Of a stretch of DNA of 50,327 nt, positions 45,782 to 50,327 are shown one piece after another. This DNA is from an uncultured Prevotella sp. (GTDB lineage Bacteria > Bacteroidota > Bacteroidia > Bacteroidales > Bacteroidaceae). The DNA is taken from assembly GCA_900322175.1 (NCBI GenBank), contig ONYZ01000013.1:1-50327 (forward strand). The letters are read 5' to 3'. The notes under the pieces are model-generated. The model was given only the letters and a program-made list of their open reading frames with translations. It was not told the DNA's origin and ran no database searches. The position numbers were made by a program, and so were the translations under genes. Positions within the stretch are counted from its first letter, which is position 1, and each line of letters begins with the position of its first letter.

Positions 45782-47275
45782 ATGGAACAAGCTACATTTT
45801 TAAAAATTAACTCGGCTGACTCGGTTGTTGTGTGCCTTCAGCCTAAGAGAAAGGGAGAGATAATCGAGATTGACGGACAAAAGATTACCATCAACCAAGA
45901 CACCCCTGCAGGACACAAGGTACTGATCAAAGACGCAAAAGATGGTACAGATATCATAAAATACGGCTACCCTATCGGTCATGCTATGCAAGACCTCAAA
46001 GCAGGCGACTGGGTAAATGAGAACAATCTCAAGACCAATCTATCAGGAACTCTCGAATACACATATCAGCCAATAGGAGAAGAATTTATAATAAATAATG
46101 AGAACAGAACCTTCAAGGGATATGTTCGTAAAAATGGTGATGTAGGCATCCGCAACGAGATATGGATTGTACCTACCGTAGGTTGCGTTAACGGAATTGC
46201 AGAAAGACTAGTAAAAGAACTAAAAAAAGAGACTGGCGAACAGGGGGTTGACTCGATATATGCATGGCATCACAACTATGGTTGTTCACAACTGTCAGAG
46301 GATCACGAGAATACGCGTAAGGTTCTCAGAGACATCTGTTTACACCCAAATGCAGGTGCAGTATTAATACTTAGTCTGGGATGTGAGAACAATCAGCCAG
46401 AGGACTTTATAAAGATGCTGGGTGATTACGACAAAGACAGAATTAAACTGCTCGTAACACAACGAGTAGATGATGAAATGGAAGCAGGTATGGAGATTCT
46501 GCGCGGCTTATATCAGTTGGCCAGCAAGGATAAACGCACCGAGGTACCAGTAAGCAAATTGCGCGTTGGACTAAAGTGTGGCGGATCTGATGGATTCTCG
46601 GGAATTACTGCAAATCCTTTAGTAGGCGAATTCTCCGACTGGCTAGTAGCGCAAGGCGGCACATCCGTATTAACCGAGGTACCAGAAATGTTTGGTGCTG
46701 AGACTATCCTTATGAACCGTTGCCGAACGGAAGAGTTGTTCAATCAGACCGTCTCGATGATTAATAATTTCAAGAATTACTTCCTTTCGCATGGAGAGCC
46801 CGTAGGCGAGAATCCAAGTCCAGGCAATAAAGCTGGCGGCATTTCCACACTTGAAGACAAGGCACTGGGTTGCACTCAGAAATGTGGAAAAGCCCCAGTA
46901 AGCGGAGTAATGGAATATGGCGACAGACTCCAGAATTCAGGTCTTAACTTGCTTTCGGCTCCAGGCAACGATCTTGTAGCATCTACAGCTCTAGCCTCTT
47001 GTGGCTGTCATATGGTATTATTTACTACAGGAAGAGGCACACCATTTGGCACATTTGTGCCTACAATGAAAATTGCTACAAATCCTGATTTGGCTAGTCG
47101 CAAAAAGAATTGGATAGATTTCTCTGCAGGTCAGCTTATTGAAGGAAGAACCATGCAGGAATTAGTTCCAGAATTTATCAACAAGGTTCTGTCTGTCGCC
47201 AGTGGAGAAAAGGCAAAGAACGAAGAAAACGATTATCGTGAAATATCAATCTTTAAAAACGGAGTAACCCTGTGA
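45782..47275 (+). CDS. uxaA: Altronate dehydratase
   Basis: The 497-aa protein has an N-terminal SAF domain (residues about 1-95, SADSVVVCLQPKRKGE) and the UxaA catalytic part: FKGYVRKNGDVGIRNE, HNYGCSQLSEDH, LKCGGSDGFSGITANP, KCGKAPVSGVMEYGD and CGCHMVLFTTGRGTP. It dehydrates D-altronate to KDG. UxaB and UxaC are not in the window. The stop overlaps the next start by 4 nt (GTGA at 47272-47275). Confidence 0.94.
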   Translation: MEQATFLKINSADSVVVCLQPKRKGEIIEIDGQKITINQDTPAGHKVLIKDAKDGTDIIKYGYPIGHAMQDLKAGDWVNENNLKTNLSGTLEYTYQPIGEEFIINNENRTFKGYVRKNGDVGIRNEIWIVPTVGCVNGIAERLVKELKKETGEQGVDSIYAWHHNYGCSQLSEDHENTRKVLRDICLHPNAGAVLILSLGCENNQPEDFIKMLGDYDKDRIKLLVTQRVDDEMEAGMEILRGLYQLASKDKRTEVPVSKLRVGLKCGGSDGFSGITANPLVGEFSDWLVAQGGTSVLTEVPEMFGAETILMNRCRTEELFNQTVSMINNFKNYFLSHGEPVGENPSPGNKAGGISTLEDKALGCTQKCGKAPVSGVMEYGDRLQNSGLNLLSAPGNDLVASTALASCGCHMVLFTTGRGTPFGTFVPTMKIATNPDLASRKKNWIDFSAGQLIEGRTMQELVPEFINKVLSVASGEKAKNEENDYREISIFKNGVTL

Positions 47276-48546
47276 AAAAAGGTATCATAGCATTATCACC
47301 TATTATGGTGTTTATCCTGTTTTATTTAGTCACCAGCATATTAGCTGGTGACTTTTACAAGATTCCCATAACTGTGGCGTTTATGGTTTCCAGCATTTAT
47401 GCCATAAGTATATTTAATGGTATGCCACTGATGCAGCGCATAAACAGCTATAGTCGTGGTGCCGCAACCGAACAGATGATGCTAATGATATGGATATTTG
47501 TTTTGGCGGGAGCATTTGCTCATTCAGCCAAAAACATGGGTAGTATTGATGCTACGGTCAATCTGGCACTAAGTTTCCTGCCTCCACAAATGATTTTTGC
47601 AGGCATGTTCCTAGCTGCCTGCTTCATCTCACTTTCGATAGGTACCAGTGTCGGAACCATAGCTGCATTGACGCCTATTGCAGTAGGACTAGCACAAGAA
47701 ACAGGGGCTGACATAGCTATGATGACCGCTATCATTGTCGGCGGTTCTTTCTTTGGTGACAATCTTTCATTTATCTCCGATACCACCATCATGGCTACCC
47801 AAACACAAGGATGCAGATTGAGCGACAAATTCAGAGTAAACTCATTTATTGTTGCACCGGCAGCTCTAGTTATATTGATTGTCTATATTCTTCTTGGTCA
47901 GGATACTGCCGCTCCAAAACAGATTTCCGATGTGGAATGGGTAAAAGTAATACCATATCTCACAGTGTTAGTTACAGCCATATGTGGCATGAACGTTATG
48001 GCCGTACTTACACTCGGAATAGTTTTATGCGGAGCAATTGGTATTATTACAGGTTCTATGGACATTTATGGATGGCTCGGTGCAATGGGCGAAGGCATCC
48101 TGTCGATGGGTGAACTAATTATTGTCACCATGATGGCCGGCGGTATGCTTGAATTGATAAAACAACAAGGTGGTATAGATTTCATAATAAAGTTGCTTAC
48201 ACGGCGTGTGAATGGTAAACGCGGTGCTGAGTTCAGCATCGCTACTCTTGTTTCGCTTGTCGATATTTGTACTGCAAATAATACTGTGGCTATACTCACC
48301 GTAGGTAGCATTGCCAAACAGATCGGCGACAGATATGGTGTAGATAACAAGAAGTGTGCTTCAATACTCGATACTTTCTCATGCACAGTTCAGGGTCTTA
48401 TCCCTTATGGAGCACAAATACTGATAGCAGCAGGACTAGCTTCGGTCAATCCTGTATCCATACTACCCTATCTTTACTATCCATTTACATTGGGATTGGT
48501 AGCAATATTATCTATCTTACTACGTTATCCAAAAAGATTCTCATGA
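47272..48546 (+). CDS. NhaC-family antiporter-like membrane protein
   Basis: The 424-aa protein has about eleven membrane spans and NhaC signatures (SIGTSVGTIAALTPIAVGLA, GGSFFGDNLSFISDTT). NhaC proteins exchange Na+ for H+, but the superfamily also includes carboxylate transporters. Its GTG start lies within the uxaA stop, so it is firmly part of the hexuronate operon. It could bring in a sugar acid or balance ions from acid uptake. Confidence 0.88.
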   Translation: MKKGIIALSPIMVFILFYLVTSILAGDFYKIPITVAFMVSSIYAISIFNGMPLMQRINSYSRGAATEQMMLMIWIFVLAGAFAHSAKNMGSIDATVNLALSFLPPQMIFAGMFLAACFISLSIGTSVGTIAALTPIAVGLAQETGADIAMMTAIIVGGSFFGDNLSFISDTTIMATQTQGCRLSDKFRVNSFIVAPAALVILIVYILLGQDTAAPKQISDVEWVKVIPYLTVLVTAICGMNVMAVLTLGIVLCGAIGIITGSMDIYGWLGAMGEGILSMGELIIVTMMAGGMLELIKQQGGIDFIIKLLTRRVNGKRGAEFSIATLVSLVDICTANNTVAILTVGSIAKQIGDRYGVDNKKCASILDTFSCTVQGLIPYGAQILIAAGLASVNPVSILPYLYYPFTLGLVAILSILLRYPKRFS

Positions 48547-49352
48547 ATACAATACAGCGAAACTTCTTCAAATTATTACGATGTGGCGTTTTCCAAACAA
48601 CGGAGACACTCGAACCGATGTCTGTCCACAAATGGGACAAATTGTACCAGCTGTCCATACTTCATGATGTACAGCCATATGCATATAAGGGACTGGAGAA
48701 GTGTAAGGATCAGTTTTTCGTCAATCTTACAGAAATGCAGTGGAAGCGATGGGCACAAATGACAGAAAATAACACGAACGATGATGAAGAAGAATTATTG
48801 AGACCATATAAACTTACTAATCCCATTCTAAATCATCAGCTACAGGACATTCTTGATGATGAACAATCGGATATCAACACCCGCAAGATGCTAATCCAGA
48901 TAATAAGGATAGCGCGTCACATTCTTAACGAAGGTCTACCACTAAGGCTACTTATCGACTTAGGACTAATCATTAAAGACAAGGATAATAAAGTGGACTA
49001 TACAACTTTGGCAGAGTGGCTCAGAAAACTAAAATTTCAACAGATGGCCCAATTGGAAGGCGCCTTGTTGATAGAACTGTTTGGATTTGAAACCATCAAC
49101 ATTCCCTTTGCCCAAAGCGATGTTGACAAGAAAACAGCAATTGTAGCTAAAGAATTAGCCGAGTACACAAATGTACATCAAGATTTCTACTTTTCACAGT
49201 CACCTGATAGCATCTTTGTGCACACAAGCAATACCGGAGCGCTGCTTAATCATATAAAGCGTTCAGCTAGATATATGCATTTTATTCCTTCTGAGGCGAT
49301 TACCAATTTCTTTGCGTCATTTGCCCACTCCCTTACGCACATTGAAGAATGA
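48543..49352 (+). CDS. Nucleotidyltransferase-family-like protein lacking the catalytic core
   Basis: I start at the ATG at 48543 inside the stop of the NhaC-like gene (ATGA); the frame is open upstream but only as a shadow. The 269-aa protein resembles the NTP_transf_5 family at both ends: FFKLLRCGVF and QPYAYKGLEK first, and LPLRLLIDLGLIIKDKDNKVDY with a W-rich helix after. The middle, where members carry the nucleotidyltransferase GS and Asp motif, instead has an acidic stretch (ENNTNDDEEELL). It is probably inactive as an enzyme. It ends 36 nt inside the convergent GH25 gene. Confidence 0.55.
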   Translation: MNTIQRNFFKLLRCGVFQTTETLEPMSVHKWDKLYQLSILHDVQPYAYKGLEKCKDQFFVNLTEMQWKRWAQMTENNTNDDEEELLRPYKLTNPILNHQLQDILDDEQSDINTRKMLIQIIRIARHILNEGLPLRLLIDLGLIIKDKDNKVDYTTLAEWLRKLKFQQMAQLEGALLIELFGFETINIPFAQSDVDKKTAIVAKELAEYTNVHQDFYFSQSPDSIFVHTSNTGALLNHIKRSARYMHFIPSEAITNFFASFAHSLTHIEE

Positions 49353-50213
49353 CACTTGTTTATCGAGCCGGCGTACATGATTGAATCTTATTTCACGTAA
49401 TCCGTGGTTCCCCATAAAACGACTTTTGTCAACGTTGCCTCTGATTCCTATAATTCTACCATGACTAGTGTATTGCCACATGGTAATATCACGACCATCA
49501 GCTAATATCGGCTCCTCATCTGTATACATGGCAATCATTAACTTATAATTATCAATCTTAGCAATAAGATGGCGATTATAGAAATTTCTGAAAGTATACA
49601 CCAAGGGCTGCTGATGATATGCCCGTTCTACCATATCCAAGAAAGTCAAAAGCGAATCACAGAACTCATCCGATGACAATCCACCAGTTGTCTCTACATC
49701 TATCATTGGTATCAAATCTTGTTCGCCAGGTCGACACTGAGTGATAAAGTTCTGCAACTGAGTATAAAGTGGTGTTTTAGGACGAAAGAAATGGTATGAC
49801 CCAACTTTTAAACCATACCGGTGAGCCAGTTCAATATTTCGTTCGTATTGAGCATCTATGCGATCTCCGCCTTCGGTAGCTTTCAGGTATACATAAGCCA
49901 TCTTGGTATTCTCACCTACGGTCTCCCAAAACACCTCACCCTGATAATGCGACAGATCTATGCCATGCACATGACTACATGTATCCTCACATTGTAAGAA
50001 AGGATCGTAATACGGATCAGTCAGTAGTCGAGAGTCTGGCCGGAAGGTGGCAACCGTCCGTTTCTTAGACTTTTTATTCTTTTTATTTTTGCTCACCACC
50101 CTTTGAGTGCGATGTTTAGAGTGGTTCTTGTTGTATTTTGAGCGTTGTGCAAATCCGTTATTTACGCTGATCATCAGCATGCATAATGTCAGCAGAATAT
50201 ATAGTTTCCTCAT
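49317..50213 (-). CDS. Secreted GH25 lysozyme (N-acetylmuramidase)
   Basis: The 298-aa protein has a signal peptide (MRKLYILLTLCMLMISVNNG), a very basic Lys/Arg region (about 24-55), then a GH25 domain: HGIDLSHYQGEVFW near residue 85, VYLKATEGG, YHFFRP and the catalytic IDVET. It cleaves MurNAc-GlcNAc bonds outside the inner membrane. It has the same length and motifs as the anchored GH25 at 8366 but differs strongly in sequence, so they are old paralogues. Its 3' end overlaps the nucleotidyltransferase-like gene by 36 nt. Confidence 0.9.
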   Translation of the reverse strand: MRKLYILLTLCMLMISVNNGFAQRSKYNKNHSKHRTQRVVSKNKKNKKSKKRTVATFRPDSRLLTDPYYDPFLQCEDTCSHVHGIDLSHYQGEVFWETVGENTKMAYVYLKATEGGDRIDAQYERNIELAHRYGLKVGSYHFFRPKTPLYTQLQNFITQCRPGEQDLIPMIDVETTGGLSSDEFCDSLLTFLDMVERAYHQQPLVYTFRNFYNRHLIAKIDNYKLMIAMYTDEEPILADGRDITMWQYTSHGRIIGIRGNVDKSRFMGNHGLREIRFNHVRRLDKQVSFFNVRKGVGK

Positions 50214-50327
50214 TATTTTCTATTTTGAGCTTCTATATAACTAAATCTTAACGCATTGACAATCAAGAAAAAGCGCATGCGGCACTTTCGTTCTGTAGTC
50301 GCAGGATTTTAGCCTGTAACCTCTCGA

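Noticed and set aside
1-50327. Avoidance of GAATTC sites because of the EcoRI-type methyltransferase
   Set aside because: Several GAATTC sites are visible (for example near 4330, 19851 and 32892), so no avoidance is evident.
1-50327. CRISPR array or tRNA genes
   Set aside because: No regularly spaced direct repeats with unique spacers and no cloverleaf with a TTCGANNC-type arm in context were found.

Overview
The window reads as chromosome of a Bacteroidales bacterium, most likely Prevotella or a close relative. The reasons are the TTTG / TAnnTTTG promoters in front of many genes, the near absence of Shine-Dalgarno sites, the fused FeoA-FeoB, a SecA of 1130 aa ending in a SEC-C zinc motif, a PPi-dependent phosphofructokinase, the OMP-LptC-CNNM-PpiD gene order, and a DUF5112/5113-type two-component pair. 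No rRNA or tRNA gene and no CRISPR array was seen.

Left third (1-11350), accessory. On the minus strand, an EcoRI-type adenine methyltransferase (825-1844) overlaps a short DUF262 protein (95-847), with no visible endonuclease. Its upstream region holds a nested inverted repeat of about 190 bp. An orphan 400-aa gene (2641-3843) follows. Then comes a module well known in Bacteroidales but of unknown purpose: a small unknown protein, a BT4734/VirE-type primase-helicase-like protein (4751-7342), an HU-like protein (7589-8188), a 33-aa smalltalk peptide (8208-8309) and a membrane-anchored GH25 lysozyme (8366-9262). Helically phased CAATCCAAAG repeats precede the module's first promoter, and imperfect inverted repeats at 2568 and 7376 bracket 4.8 kb. 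A 448-bp unit (9261-9708), with 32-bp terminal inverted repeats around a four-helix-bundle (S23/IVP) gene, sits between the lysozyme and pfp.

Middle (11350-38270), mostly housekeeping. It holds a PlsC-like acyltransferase, a large xanthan-lyase-like secreted protein with amidase-like residues, ygiQ, a PP2C-like gene, ruvC, a ModF-like double ABC ATPase, lepA with a Crp/Fnr regulator, a small lipoprotein, PpiD, CNNM, LptC and an OMP. These are followed by DUF4105, an alkaline-phosphatase-like pseudoenzyme, secA, a lone ABC ATPase and feoAB. ygiQ carries two palindromic copies of the terminal repeats of the 448-bp unit, read in frame as protein, and a third solo copy supplies its TTG start.

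Right end (38270-50327). There is a response regulator and an unusual two-part sensor kinase, then a hexuronate locus. In that locus kdgK-eda (minus) diverge from a LacI-type regulator followed by uxaA, an NhaC-family transporter and a nucleotidyltransferase-like gene. Together UxaA, KdgK and Eda carry altronate to KDG, KDPG, and then pyruvate plus glyceraldehyde-3-phosphate. A second, secreted 298-aa GH25 lysozyme closes the window.

The strongest candidate for something new is the four-helix-bundle unit with its MITE-like relatives. It looks like a small mobile element that lands at tight gene junctions and inside coding sequence without breaking the frame. All family calls come from reading motifs, not from searches.
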